Assembly (NCBI GenBank): GCA_003952965.2
Contig: RXIC02000004.1
Location: 95,001 to 159,000 of the forward strand
Length of the DNA: 64,000 bases
Direction: 5' to 3'
Source: Morella rubra
Taxonomy: Eukaryota > Streptophyta > Magnoliopsida > Fagales > Myricaceae
Under the pieces are notes generated by a model. The model made no database searches. It was not told the DNA's origin and worked only from the letters and a program-made list of their open reading frames with translations. The translations under genes and the position numbers were made by a program. Shown here piece after piece: positions 13,470 through 26,584 of this stretch. The stretch's first letter is position 1, and each line of letters starts with the position of its first letter.

Positions 13470-13677
13470 ATTGCCCTCTAAAAGAAATAGAACTTTAAAA
13501 AATTATTTTGATTCAACCATCTATTTTTTGACTTGCCTACTTAAATTATATATTTTGGATATCAACTAATCGCATAATACCCCTAGTTACTTGTATCTCT
13601 TTTGTGTGATTAAGGAATCGTAACCGATTTCATAAATTTATGGAGTTCAAAAAATAATTTATTTATCTTATTATTAA

Positions 13678-14385
13678 TCACGGATTTCGTATATAGCTAG
13701 AACGACCCTCACAAATTGCAAATACTAATTTGTTAAGAATTAATCGGATTGAAGCTATAGCGTCATCATTTGCTGGAATCGAAATATCTGCGAGATCGGG
13801 GTCACAATTTGTATCGATTAAACAAATCGTTGGAATTCCCAAAATGATACATTCTCGAAGAGCCGTATATTCTTCTTGCTGATCAACAATTATTACAATA
13901 TCGTGTAATCTCGTCATATATTTAATCCCGCCCAGATATGTTTGCAAGTGAGATAATTGTCTCTTCAACATAGCTGAATCTCGTTTCGGAAGACGGTGGA
14001 GTCTCCCCATCTTTTGTTCCGTTCTCAAGTCCCTGAACTTATGAAGTATGGTTTCCGTAGTATACCAATTCGTTAACATTCCACCGAGCCATTTTTTATT
14101 AACATAATGACAACGAGCCCTTATTGCAGCCCGTGCTACTGAATCAGCTGCTTTATTTTTACCAACAATTAAGAATTGTTTTCCCTTACTTGCTGCATCA
14201 AAAACTAAATCACAAGCTTCTGATAAAAAACGAGCGGTTCTAATAAGATTTAGAATATGAATACCTTTACGCTTTGAAGATATATAGGGTGCCATTCTAG
14301 GATTCCATTTACTAGTACCATGACCAAAATGAACTCCTGCTTCCATCATCTCTTCCAAATTGATGTTCCAATATCTTCTTGTCAT
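13678..14385 (-). CDS. rps2: rps2, plastid ribosomal protein S2 (intact copy)
   Basis: This is plastid small-subunit ribosomal protein S2. I choose the ATG at 14383-14385 ([20 protein letters not shown]) because this is the family start and GGGGAGAG lies just before it; the ATG four codons upstream overlaps that site. The product has 235 residues, close to the usual 236. Conserved blocks are [47 protein letters not shown] and [20 protein letters not shown], ending SSYIRNP. It is the longest plastid gene here still open end to end. Confidence 0.95.
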   Translation of the reverse strand: MTRRYWNINLEEMMEAGVHFGHGTSKWNPRMAPYISSKRKGIHILNLIRTARFLSEACDLVFDAASKGKQFLIVGKNKAADSVARAAIRARCHYVNKKWLGGMLTNWYTTETILHKFRDLRTEQKMGRLHRLPKRDSAMLKRQLSHLQTYLGGIKYMTRLHDIVIIVDQQEEYTALRECIILGIPTICLIDTNCDPDLADISIPANDDAIASIRLILNKLVFAICEGRSSYIRNP

Positions 14386-14596
14386 TTCTCTCCCCACACT
14401 TTCTCTCTTTTTTTTTTAAAAAAAAAAGACGAGGTACCCTGAAATAGAAATAAATAATTTTCCGATGGAACCTTCTTTTCTACCTCTAACGGATATTAGC
14501 CGTTGATACACGATTCAAGCCATTAATTTCTTTCTATTCTATTTGTTATTATTTTTATTACCAAAAAAATGACCACAAATAGTTAAGAATCCGCTC

Positions 14597-15240
<644 letters not shown>

Positions 15241-18200
15241 TCAATGTCATTCAGTCACCGAATTGTAACCATAACTTCCACGAAACTGTAACCTAATACT
15301 TTATATATAATGTCCATAACCTAATGACTAAAATCATAACCTCTAAGACCAATATTACATTATTGACTTTAATTGCATAAGCAATTCTCACAATATATAA
15401 TAACTTAACTTTTCATCAATCACTTTTCCCAATCTTTATTATCTTGCATATTCAAAAAAACCTTTCATTACGTAGATTCCCATTAACAAAAAAATTTTTC
15501 AAATACATGACATAATAAATTTATATATTAAAAGGAATAAAAATAATATATAAATTCAATCGTAAACATTATTAACATAAAAATTATACTAACATAATAA
15601 TTAATAAAATATTATTTTTTTTCTCTCGCATTCTTAAAAAGATTCCATATATCCTATGACTTACAACAAACTTTCCTCCCTAAAAAATATTGTGTCACCC
15701 ACTAGACACACGCTAAAAAGATCCGCCGTCTGAAGTCTATACCTACAGATAGTTAATATACCTCTTCGATTTACAACTATAACACATCTTGACCCCTATT
15801 ATTAGTGACCGTCACTAGAATCCGTTTAAGCACGATGCTATATGCCCTATTTATTTGTGGCTTGATACCATATTAACACTAATATTTATATTCCAAATAA
15901 ACTAAATCATGTATCCTCAAAAATATCTCTACAATTTTTGTAACAATCTCAAGTCCTTTCTCCAGAGCCAGATTATAAATATGTATGGAATTTAAAAGCC
16001 ATAATTTCCATATGCTAGCAAAATGAGAGAAATTTCCCACGAATAACACAATCACTCCGAGATTGATAATCTGTTGGCGACCATCTGATTATGATTATAA
16101 AATCCCTGTTCAAAAAGTTCATATTAAGAATACTATATATCACAATTTGTCACTTTACAAAATATCCCTAAATTAGTTTAAAGCACTTAAATCATTTAAT
16201 CGATAAACACTTATTCAATAAATTTCGTAATCCTTTGCATTCTAACCAAATATTATTTTCACACTTATTTGTAGACACATATCTTGTTCAATTTATCCAA
16301 CCCAAAACTCTTAAAAATAAAAATAAGAAATAAAACAAATTTAATAAATCTATCTTAAAAATATGAGCAAATATAACTAAATCCGTCACTATATAATTAT
16401 TTTGTTAGAGGGAATATACCATAATCCTTATATTACATGGTACCCTCAAGAAAAAAATTCCTTATTAGTGAGATAAATTTTGCAGAAGTATAGTCTATCA
16501 TATATCTAATCTATTACCTTATTATTATCATTATAGCGAGTGTACTAATGTATAAAATCTATCTATCATTTTTCGAATATATATGAAAAGATAGAACCCA
16601 TTTTCTTGATTAACAATAACTAAAATATTACTAGATGGATAGACAAATAATAATTCAATCGTAACTTTAAGGTCTCTAGCACTTCGATTCATATATTCAG
16701 AGTATCCTCCAGGCTAATCCAAGAAAAATTACATACCTTTATTTTTGTGCGCTGTTCTGCCATTCGATGAATATTATTAATGAAATCCTATTTATCACCA
16801 ATTGGGAGAAAGATAAAAGCAAAACGAACAAAGATGTCAATGAATTATTAATTTACGGTGACGATATTTTCTCTACAATCCCTTTAACATCCATTATCAC
16901 AGCGAATCAAATAAACATCCCTCGAAATACATCTAACAGTCTAGCAGTTAATTAACCAATTTTACGTAATAGTTCAATATCAACATAGATTATACGTTGG
17001 AGAATACTTCATTTACTAAACGATGCGACCGAACGACCGAAGGATCTCGAATATAGTTACCTCCTACGTTGTGTAGATATCTAAACATTTTTGTCATTGA
17101 GCAGATATACAAAGGTGTGAGCCTCCGTCTTCAACTCCTATGAGAGTTATGAATCAGCAACATCTACACAAGAAAGCACGTGTTTATCATAAGATACGCT
17201 GCGACCCACACAGTACCAAAGGTTACTTACGGAGAAATAATCCAAGATAATATGAGCTATCCAACTTCTAATTAGGTCCAAAACAGTATGATACTCAAAG
17301 AAAAACCTTTACATCCGCTGTAATTTCCACCAGCCTTCTTTTATAACATGATTTTCCCCATTCTTTCCTGTCGCAAAGATATTTGTTCTTTGTAATCGCA
17401 TTAACTCATCAGAGAAAAAAGTATTAATAACATTTTTCTTACCTAATTCTCACTACTAAATGCCAATATTTATGTAAGAAAAGACACTTTCTATAAATAG
17501 CTGGCAAATAAAAACACAACATATACACGTTAGCGATAATAAAGGATTAAATATAGTAGGCGCTAGAAGTTAATATACTTTAAGTGTGTTTGAATAAATA
17601 TGTTTCGTAATATTAACATATCTTCAACACATATCGACAATTAACCCATAAACAAAAAACAAAAAACATACGTATTATTTTATTAATGTTAAATAAATAG
17701 ATATTTTTATTCACATTATAAGCAACAAATAATAGATTAATCAACGAACTAATTTATTATATTATCCTTTTTTCTCATGACTGCCGACAGTAATAAGCAT
17801 AGTCCTTCTATTATTATTGTCTCGAAAATTCATATTCTAACAAAAAATTTTCGGATTCTTTTAATTTTACTCTACAATATTGCCACTAGCTGCTGAGACT
17901 TTGTATCTATCTCCAAACATATTGACCCAAATAATATTAGTACTATCACCAAATAACCGAAATTCTTCTCATTATATCCAACTATCACCCTTTCCATCTC
18001 GTCCTTAGCTCTCTCTCCACTCCAACGACAGATAATTCGTTCCCGTGCCATGCGGCTATACTAACGTGGATTTTAAAATTCTCAGACTTAGACGAACAAA
18101 TAATCTTTATCATATCACCACCAATTTAAAATTTACTACTTTTAATCATTCGACACAATACCCTATTTTTAACACGAAAATATCTAAACAATTATTTACC

Positions 18201-20300
18201 CAGTGTCAATAAACTAAATTAAAATTTTACCCTACAATCCATTAAATAATTCCCTACCACCCAAGAACATTACTAATAAACAAAAGAATAAACTCTAGAT
18301 CTATTAAATATTTACATTTTTACTGTAGCTCGTTACAGACTTTCTAGTTCAAGCGCGAAGCACATATCATCCACTTCAGTTATATTAGAACAGCTAACGA
18401 ACGATGCATTCTGAAATCCTCTCTTTAGATGTGAATCATCTACACACCCCCGTTTATAATACCCTAATTAGACTCTAAATAAATCTACTGAATTATCCAT
18501 TTTATACTTTTCTTAATAGGTAAGAAAGATTCACTCCCAATGAAAAAGAAGCCTTTAATAAACATAAGTAAAAATTACTACTATTTTAATTATATTGAAA
18601 AACATTAATTAGCCTCTGATTTAGGAAATCTTACAATAGAAAATCTGTTAATTAAGAAATTTACAAACACCCAGAACAAAGGTCAAAATGAACAATTGAA
18701 AATCCAACTTTTTCTTAATCGTAATTCAACTCGTAACGGAATGGATATAAATACATCGTAAAATCTTTACGAAATACACATAACTATAGTACTTGATTTG
18801 TTCGACATATCTAAGCCACCATCTCGAAGCAACGAACACTATAAGTGCAAAGTTACAACTATATTAAACCTCATGAATTCGCAAAGCCAAAACCTATAAT
18901 AGATTATACTAAATAATTGCAAGCCAAGAAAAAAAAAACAATAAAAAGTAATATACCATCCTTTTTAATTAAGATCTATATAAATCTACTATAAACTATA
19001 TTCCCTCCTTATATCCATCTTTAATGTCTACTCTACCCCACAGAACCGAAGCCAATACCCTCTCTCTCGATAAAATCCATATATAATCTCTTCTCTCTCT
19101 ACAGCTTCCACCTCTATATCAATTGGCAAGCTGAGAACCCCCTTCCCATGACAAGACTCAAATGGTACCGATTCGTTACATTGACTCTCTGCACTGCCCT
19201 TAATCCAAGTCAAGCATTCATGCGAGTCGTCACATAATCAACTCAACTGATCCAATTTCCCTGCGCAACAATCCACAAAATAAGATAATGGACTTACCGA
19301 TTAATAGACACCACATCAATAAAATAACTTTTCTTATCGACGAATGGCTATAACTTTTCTTTCAAAGAGAGGATAACAAAAAACCAAACATTTACACTTA
19401 TCACTGCTAGGAAACCATATAAAATACTACCACGAAAATCATCTAACCATGAACACCAACTTCTAAATATGAAGATGAAGACTACTATTTTTTTCTTGTG
19501 TAGAGCTCAAAGAAGATTACCAAAGACAATTTTACTACAGAAACCTACTCCCCTAAATTGTTAACATCTCCAGTATTCTGAGTACATTTCGACCGCACCC
19601 TGAGTGATTCACATCCTTATTCACCCAGTTCGGCGCTTACAGAAAGTATATCTACCTATTTCAACATGTCGTATAGAACTTTTTCCTTTGTATAAGACTA
19701 TATGAAATGATTCAATTACCAGTCCACCATTCCCATCTTTCTCTGTACACAGTTCCACAACTCTTTTATGAAAATTAAACATATGCCGCCCGCCGTAATC
19801 TCCATTCTCATCCAACTACTTCTAATTCATCACCTTGCTAGAATCGAGGCGCTAAAATAATTATTAATCTGACAGATAAAGCATCTTTGACAAAGAAAAT
19901 ATTTTATAAAATTTGCCATAGTTGAGCAACACAGGGTTTTCAATAACTAGTCTACGCCCTGAAATTATGACAAAAAAATTGTTTATTACGGAAATGCACA
20001 ACTTTCTCCACCATCCCAGCTTGAAACTATTTTAATTACTACCAAAATTGGGATATATGTAATGTTAGCAATATTAACTTACGAACTTAGTTTGCTGGAC
20101 CTGCTCCCAATAGAATCCATATAGCCGGATTCTAACCATAGATTATCCTAACTTCCTGCTACAGTCATCATCAGATGTCAGTTAGAAAGATCCCAGAAAA
20201 ATCGCCTTAACCATTCTAAACCATCACCATTGCAGACATATCCCTAATTCCCTACCCATGGTAATAAAATACAAAATAGTTTCTAAAATCTAACAAGGTC
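15241..20300. other. Unassigned AT-rich, G-poor block
   Basis: About 5 kb with no reading frame longer than about 65 codons and no family I recognise. The plus strand has far more C than G; line 18121-18180, for example, has 13 C and 2 G. It begins exactly where rpoC2 similarity dissolves. One reading is strongly diverged or badly sequenced continuation of plastid rpoC2/rpoC1, whose coding strand would give this skew. Another is unrelated nuclear DNA. I cannot decide by eye. Confidence 0.4.
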
Positions 20301-21000
20301 AACAGCTGCTTATTTTTTGCCCCCCTTACAATTTTTCCTTCCCCCCTTAATCCAATATTATCCAGTAATAGATCACTGCAGATTCTTTACTCTGTTGATG
20401 TCGATGCGATAAACTTTTTTAGATGATTAGTATTCCCTAAGAGTTATTGATTGACTTTAAGTAGATTTCTGATGGCGCTTTACAGGGAACTTGTTAATTG
20501 CATATATATTATGGGTTATAATTAATTGGTTTGCGTTAAAGTTTCTCAAGGCTAATCTTGTTTTTTTTCTTGGATCAACCAGCTGGAGCGAACGGTATTC
20601 AGTATCTGCTGCTACGCTTTTGTAAGGTTCTTTCTCTTTTTTTTTTCTAAGCGTAAGGTTCTTTCTCCAAAAAACTGTTTTTCAGGGATATAATAGAGAA
20701 TCCGAAATAGAACTGAATGACAAGTGGGCCCGCAAAAACCGCGTGGACGGCCGTTTATGTAAACTTAAAGTTATTAATAAATTTTGTCAAAAAATATATA
20801 AAATGGGTACAGTTCATTTTTAAAAGAAAGAGAGAAAGAAAAGTCAGATTGTTGGAAAGTTTATAGAAAAAAAAAAGTACTTAATACGTCCGTTAAAAGT
20901 GACCATTAGGAATCACAATCTAAACGTTGTGAAAAAAAGAAAAACTTGAAATTATTCAATATATACTTTCTTGAATTGAATTAACTTTCTTGAAATTATT
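20301..21000. other. Nuclear intergenic sequence
   Basis: Composition returns to ordinary plant intergenic sequence. I see no gene. Upstream exons of the first receptor kinase could lie here but are not recognisable. Confidence 0.4.
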
Positions 21001-22328
21001 CTTTCGCAGCGGAAATAATTGGTTTCCTCGCAGCACTGGCCATGGGTAAGAACTCGAATCTCTGCTTTCATTTTGTACTGTAGACGATTTCTTAATTTGT
21101 GAAGCGTAAAAACACAGAAATATAAAAACTTCTGCGTGAAGAAGACAAAGACACCGATAAGTTAGTTGTGACGTGCTACGTACACTGACAAATTCAACTG
21201 AAAAAAATGCTTACAGTGCTGCAACCAAAATATTTATTTTTCTGTTTGTTCTGATGATTAATTATATTCCTGTACAGGAGCACACTTTGCATAAAAACAT
21301 TATTCACTTTGGGACTCCATGTGTGATTTTACTTGCTTGATATATACAATGCGTAAGAGGCATTTCTCAGTGTATGATCATATTGAGGAATTTTTAAAAC
21401 CACACAAATTTCTACGGCATCTTATAAGAATCAAGGAAAAAATAGGTGCAAGGAGTTGCTATGAGAGAACTGTATTTAAAGGAAGTGGCAACTTGTTGCG
21501 TGAAGAGTAGGAAAGCGCAATCTAATGGCAAGATTTAATTAGCGAAGTTGCAACCATCGAAGATTCACATGTTAATTTGTGCAACTCGTTGGCTTTTGCG
21601 TTAAAGGGGCAGAACGGCTTTTGTGTACGAGTTTGCCAAAGGCTCCTCAATAAATACATTTTTTCTCAGGAGGAAGGTATCTTCTTAAGCTATGAAAACT
21701 GTATGATATGCTCTAGGAGTGGCTCGTGGAATTGAATTTTGCATCGAGGATGTGACATGCAGATCTTACATTTTGATATTAAGCCCCACAACATTCTTCT
21801 TGATGACAATTTTACTCCTAAGGTTTCTGACTTTGGTCTAGCAAGATTGTATGCAGTAAATGATAGCATTGTTTCTTTAACTGCTGTAAGAGGGACGTTA
21901 GGATACATGGCTCCTGAGTTATTCTACAAAAATATTGGAGGACTCTCGTATAAGGCTGATGTTTATAGCTTTGGAATGCTGTTAATGGAAATGGCAGTAG
22001 AAGAAAGAACTTCAATGCATCTGTAGACCATTCAAGCCAAGTTTATTTTCCTACTTGGGTTTATGACCAATTGCAAGATGGAAGGGATATAGAAATTGAC
22101 AACGTGACAGAGGAAGAAAAGGAAATTTGTAAAAAGATGATCATAGTTGCTTTGTGGTGTATTCAGATGACGCCTAGCTATCGTCCTTCAATGCATGAAG
22201 TTGTAGGAATGCTTGAAGGAAAATTGGAATGCTTACAAATGCCTCCTAAGCCTTTCATATCGTTACCAGAAAGACCCACTGAAGATGTTGGAGACAGCTC
22301 AACTTGGTCATCAACTACATCAAGGTAA
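21001..22328 (+). pseudogene. LRK10L-type receptor-like kinase, copy 1 (broken)
   Basis: Resembles LEAF RUST 10 disease-resistance-locus receptor-like kinases, plasma-membrane serine/threonine kinases. A possible short exon ends at a GGTAAG donor near 21,043. The membrane and juxtamembrane part (21,280-21,400) reads MRKRHFSVYDHIEEFLK. The N-lobe (21,440-21,720) is frameshifted scraps. The C-lobe is good at 21,739-22,000: [20 protein letters not shown] with catalytic Asp, [21 protein letters not shown] one-base loss near 21,999 breaks the frame, and the last part (22,071-22,328) resumes with EEEKEICKKMIIVALWCIQM and ends SSTWSSTTSR, the usual C-terminus of this family. No ectodomain is seen upstream. 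A tandem relative lies at 23,738. Confidence 0.85.
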
Positions 22329-23737
22329 CTCAAGTGTATCAACCAAGCCTTAAATTCCAATTATCTTTGCAAGGGAAAGCTAATATATAGTTGCATTTGC
22401 ATCAATAGGAACCGTCAACTTCTCTAGTTTATATTCGCATACAACGTGTATGTTTTCGTTTGAGTTGTGATAACCATTGCAACATCTTATATTATTCCTG
22501 ATTCAGCTTCATTTGAAATGGCTTGGTCAATTTTACTTCTCACCCATATTAGATTGGCAAATATTTTTTATGTTAATTTTTTTTTTACAAGGTTGTGTAA
22601 ATTCTATTAGGATTTGTGATAAAATTGTTAGAATTAGTGAAAAGTTGTTGGAATTTATAAAAAAAAATAATTAAAAAAAATTGAAATATTTTATGTCCAT
22701 ACAAACATGGTCTTATTCTATCCATTTTAAAACCTAACATTGAATTTATGAAAACATGACAGCATCAGGACCAATAATATTAACCAGCCCAAAACGAAAA
22801 CAAAACAACCAAGTTTCAAGGCTCACTTTAAGACGGTGGGTTTCAAGCCTTTGTGGCCTGCTAGTTGGGCCCAACAATTGAGAGATCAGAGATGGACAAA
22901 AGACAAATGAAAGGGCATACATTGGAAGGTTGCAGGACCAGTTATCCAGGGTGTGTTTTGAAGTGTAAAATTTTATATTTTTTAAAATTTTAAATAAAAA
23001 AATTACAATATAATATCTTTCTTCCCATCACATAATTTTTTTATAATAAATATTAAAAATATCTCTCTGTTCACTTTTTTACCAAATTCAATACTCTAAA
23101 ATTTTATTTTTTAAAATTTTAACAATCAACACACTCTTGGTGAGTGAAAGCTTCGAAGTCACAAAGTTTTGCCTGGCTAGTCAAGGCCCATACCGGTGGG
23201 TCGACGTTTCATCGTGAAATTTCTATTAAACAGTTCAAATGCCGCAGTTTCTACCTTTAACGTGTGCTTTATGCATTGACTGATGACCAACGACGTGAAA
23301 CTGATGTTAACCCAAACATGACAATCAACTGAAAGTTATCACATCGAATGTGTGTTTACAAGTAGCTTAGAGAACGAAAATTTGAAGAGAAAAGGAAAGA
23401 GTAAAGAATGCGTTTACGCAACAAATTGCTCATAAGTCTTCAAAGTCAAGGTCACCGAGGGAGACTTGGCCCAGCTCGATTCAACTCACCGCAACCATTA
23501 TCTGCAGCCAGCACATGCATGTAGCCTCACTTTGTCTTAGGATCACAAACGTCACAAATGCCTGAAATATGCTTCTCTCTATCAAATTAGTACACGTATT
23601 ATGGGTCTGCCTATCTCTTTTTTGTTTTTATTCGACATATATCAATTATAAAATATGCTTGTCCACAACCGTACGTGGATAAAAGCTACACCCTTTCTAT
23701 CACCCTCTCGCCCCCTCCCTGATCATTGGAAAGGAGA
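22329..23737. other. Intergenic region between tandem kinases
   Basis: Contains the 3' flank of kinase copy 1 (22,430-22,560), which is similar to sequence at 28,505-28,650 beyond copy 2. The rest is AT-rich intergenic DNA and the presumed promoter of copy 2. No other gene is visible. Confidence 0.5.
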
Positions 23738-24114
23738 ATGTCGTTCCTTGCACGATTCATGTCTGTTATTATGCTTGTGCTACTCCATCAATGCCGCAGC
23801 ATCGCAGATACTCATCTCTGTGCTCCCTCTTCCTGTGGCAGTATCCATGAGATACGACCTCCGTTTTAATCAACTCACGACGCAGCAAACTGCGGCGACC
23901 CAAGGTACAGTCTGTGTGTGAGAACAACCAGCCTGTGTTACACATGGCAAGTGAAAAATACTACGTACGGAAAATCAACCACAATCCGAGTTGTGGACTC
24001 TCGAATTCAGACCGACAATTACTCCTTGTTAAAGCACAGACTGCTCAGTCATCATTAGCTGGACTCTCCACCTCTGCACTCGTCTCTAATCAGCAGCCCA
24101 CGTCATCGGCTGAT

Positions 24115-24188
24115 TCACCTCTTCCAGAATAGTCGAAATGTCACACCTGCATCTCTTCTAGAATAGTCGAAATATCACACCTGTATTA
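24115..24188 (+). repeat. Short tandem duplication in kinase copy 2
   Basis: The unit CCAGAATAGTCGAAATGTCA and following CACCTGCATCTCTT occurs twice with a few changes (about 24,124-24,161 and 24,162-24,188). It lies in the ectodomain-coding part and adds to the disruption of that exon. Confidence 0.8.
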
Positions 24189-24822
24189 TATGCGTGTCAA
24201 AAGCACCGCAAATGTAGGAAAAGATTCCCTGACTCATAACAACCTGTACCACTTATATATATTCGGGTGTATTCATGCATGGGAGAGTGGGACGAGATTA
24301 TTAAAAACATTTCATGAAATTCTTTACTCCTCCGTTTTTCCAAATTACAACTACGATATCAGTTCGTGGGATCCGTACACCCCGGTAATGATCTCATGGG
24401 ACCATGAAAAGGGTGTGGTATTGGTGAACTGTGAAAGGCCGGCGAATTCGCAATTCTATCTGAGCACTTCTACTTGCTTTCATACTGGATTGTACTCTTC
24501 CAACTATTATGCCTCCCAAACCACGAGGTATAGATATGTTTTATCTGGCCAGATGAAGGCCTTAGATGTGGAGGAGTTGTGCAAAATAGAGCACATGTAT
24601 TCGTCATCGTGGCCTGGAAATGTTGGCCTAAATCTTTCTTGTACGGACGTCGACGACATGTTGCTGTATGGTTTTGAACTTACATGGAAGCAAGGAAAAA
24701 ACAGTGCAAGCCGCGGAGATTCTAGACGCATCCGACTCGCCAATGGTGTAATTTATTGCTTGTGCATTCGATATAGCAAGCCAAGAACGAGATATCCAAT
24801 TTGTATTTTGGCGTATAATTAG

Positions 24823-25890
24823 TGAATTCTAATTGAAGTTTCCAACGCTAATGTTACTCTTTTGTTTTGTTGTCAAACAGGAAATCATGATCGGCTCCTA
24901 ATTTTCGAAGCAATAGGTGAGGTTTCTATTTCAAACTTATAGGCCCATTTCTAATCTCATGGAAACATGAGTGCGGAGAAACATCAAAATTTCCTAAGTG
25001 TCTCTCTCTCTTGATTAACGTACGACCCCTCTCCTTTCGATGTCACTACTGTGTCCTAAAGTCCGTCCACAAAGGGTTAGGAATCTAGGTCGGCATTTTT
25101 GCTGATGATGAACTCCATTAATTAGTTTTTCTCTTTAGGCAAATAGATAAATTTCAACTGAAAATAAAAGGGAGTTACAGAAGCAGACAATGGGGCATCC
25201 ACCCGTTACATAAATCGGGGCCCAATTAAGGCCTGAGATCTAAACATCGGCCGTCCAAGGCTGCGGTATGGGATGTCGGAAGAGATCAGACCGCAGTATC
25301 GTACGCTGGAATTGGCTGCAAAGAAAGCCCGCATCTTTGGACATGAAATGGTGCCCTTGTTCATTTTTTTTTTTATTGCAAATTAACGTCACAAAATCTT
25401 TGGACATGAAAACTGGAAGGAAAAAACAAACAGCGATTGATCCTTTTTGAAAACAAAGGTATAAATTAGAAATTATTTACGTATCTTTCTCGATTAATGA
25501 ATTAATAAGTACTATTGATCTCCTTTCACAGGTGGAAGACAGCTTTATGGATACGGACATGTTATACTTGGTAAGAGCTTGTATCTCTCCTTGAATCTTT
25601 TTTACATATATATTTTTAGTAAATCATTTCTTAGGTTGTGAAGCATGAGAACTGTCGAAAGTATTGACTGAGAATATAATGAAATCTAGCTGAATAAGAC
25701 AAAGAGTAATTATCAGCATGCTTAACTACTAAGATTTATAGGAAGGCAAATAGTTATGGCTATAATGATCATGATAGTTTCTACATGCATGATGCTAGTG
25801 AAGAATTTCTATATATATACTTGCATATTTGCAGTACTGCAACAACATATATTTTTGCTATAAACGATGATATATATCCCTCATGCACAG
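24823..25890 (+). other. Introns of kinase copy 2
   Basis: Non-coding sequence between the ectodomain and the membrane-spanning exon. Two AG...GT bounded segments (24,882-24,917 and 25,533-25,571) may be short exons, as is common in this kinase subfamily. Otherwise I see nothing. Confidence 0.45.
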
Positions 25891-26584
25891 GAGCACGCAT
25901 TGCAGCAAATATTGTACTTGGGACTCCATGGATGATTTTGTTGTTGGTATATAAATGGCGTAAGAGGCAATTCTCAATGTATGATGCTATTGAAAAATTT
26001 CTGCAAAGCCGCAATAATCTCATGCCAATAAGCTACTCTTACTCAGAAATTAAGAAGATGACAATAATTTCAAGGACAAACTAGGTGAAGGGGGCTATGG
26101 TACTGTATTCAAAGGAACACTTCGAAGTGGCCAACTCGTGGCTATAAAGAAGTTAGGTAAGTCCAAAGCTAATGGAAAAGAATTTATCAGTGAAGTTGCA
26201 ACTATTGGAAGGATTCAGCACTTTAATATTGTGCAAGTCATTGGTTTTTGTGTTGAAGGATCGACACGAGCTCTCGTATATGAGTTCATGCCTAAAGGGT
26301 CTCTCAAAAACTACATTTTTTCAAAAGAGGAAAGTGTCCTCCTAAGCTACCAAAAACTATATGACATTGCTTTAGGAGTGGTTTGTGGAATTGAATATTT
26401 ACATCGAAGATGTGACATGCAGATTTTACATTTTTATATCAAGCTCCACAACATTCTTCCGGATAATAATTTTACACCTAAGATTTCTGACTTCGGGCTA
26501 GCAAAATTGAATTCGACAAAAGACAACACTGTTTTGTTGACTGCAGTGGGAGGGATGCTAGGATATATGGCTAGCTCTTGAGTT

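Larger units (their letters stand above)
23738..26584 (+). pseudogene. LRK10L-type receptor-like kinase, copy 2 (broken, C-lobe lost)
   Basis: The start at 23738 gives a signal peptide MSFLARFMSVIMLVLLHQC, then the cysteine-rich GUB_WAK_bind start (ADTHLCAPSSCGSIHEIRPP), soon frame-broken. The WAK_assoc-like ectodomain is clear at 24,340-24,800 (NCERPANSQFYLSTSTCF, LSCTDVDDMLLYGFELTW). Possible short exons lie near 24,882 and 25,533. The membrane exon starts after CAG at 25,891 (VLGTPWMILLLVYKWRKRQF). A base is lost near 26,065, before the glycine loop [12 protein letters not shown]. Lysine VAIKK and DFG are kept, but the catalytic Asp is Tyr (HFYIKLHN, codon 26435-26437). The kinase stops inside the GYMAPE motif, where a CACTA element begins at 26585. 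Pseudogene. Confidence 0.88.

Noticed and set aside
16767-16955. Small ORF in the AT-rich block
   Set aside because: No recognisable motif; a frame of this length is expected by chance.
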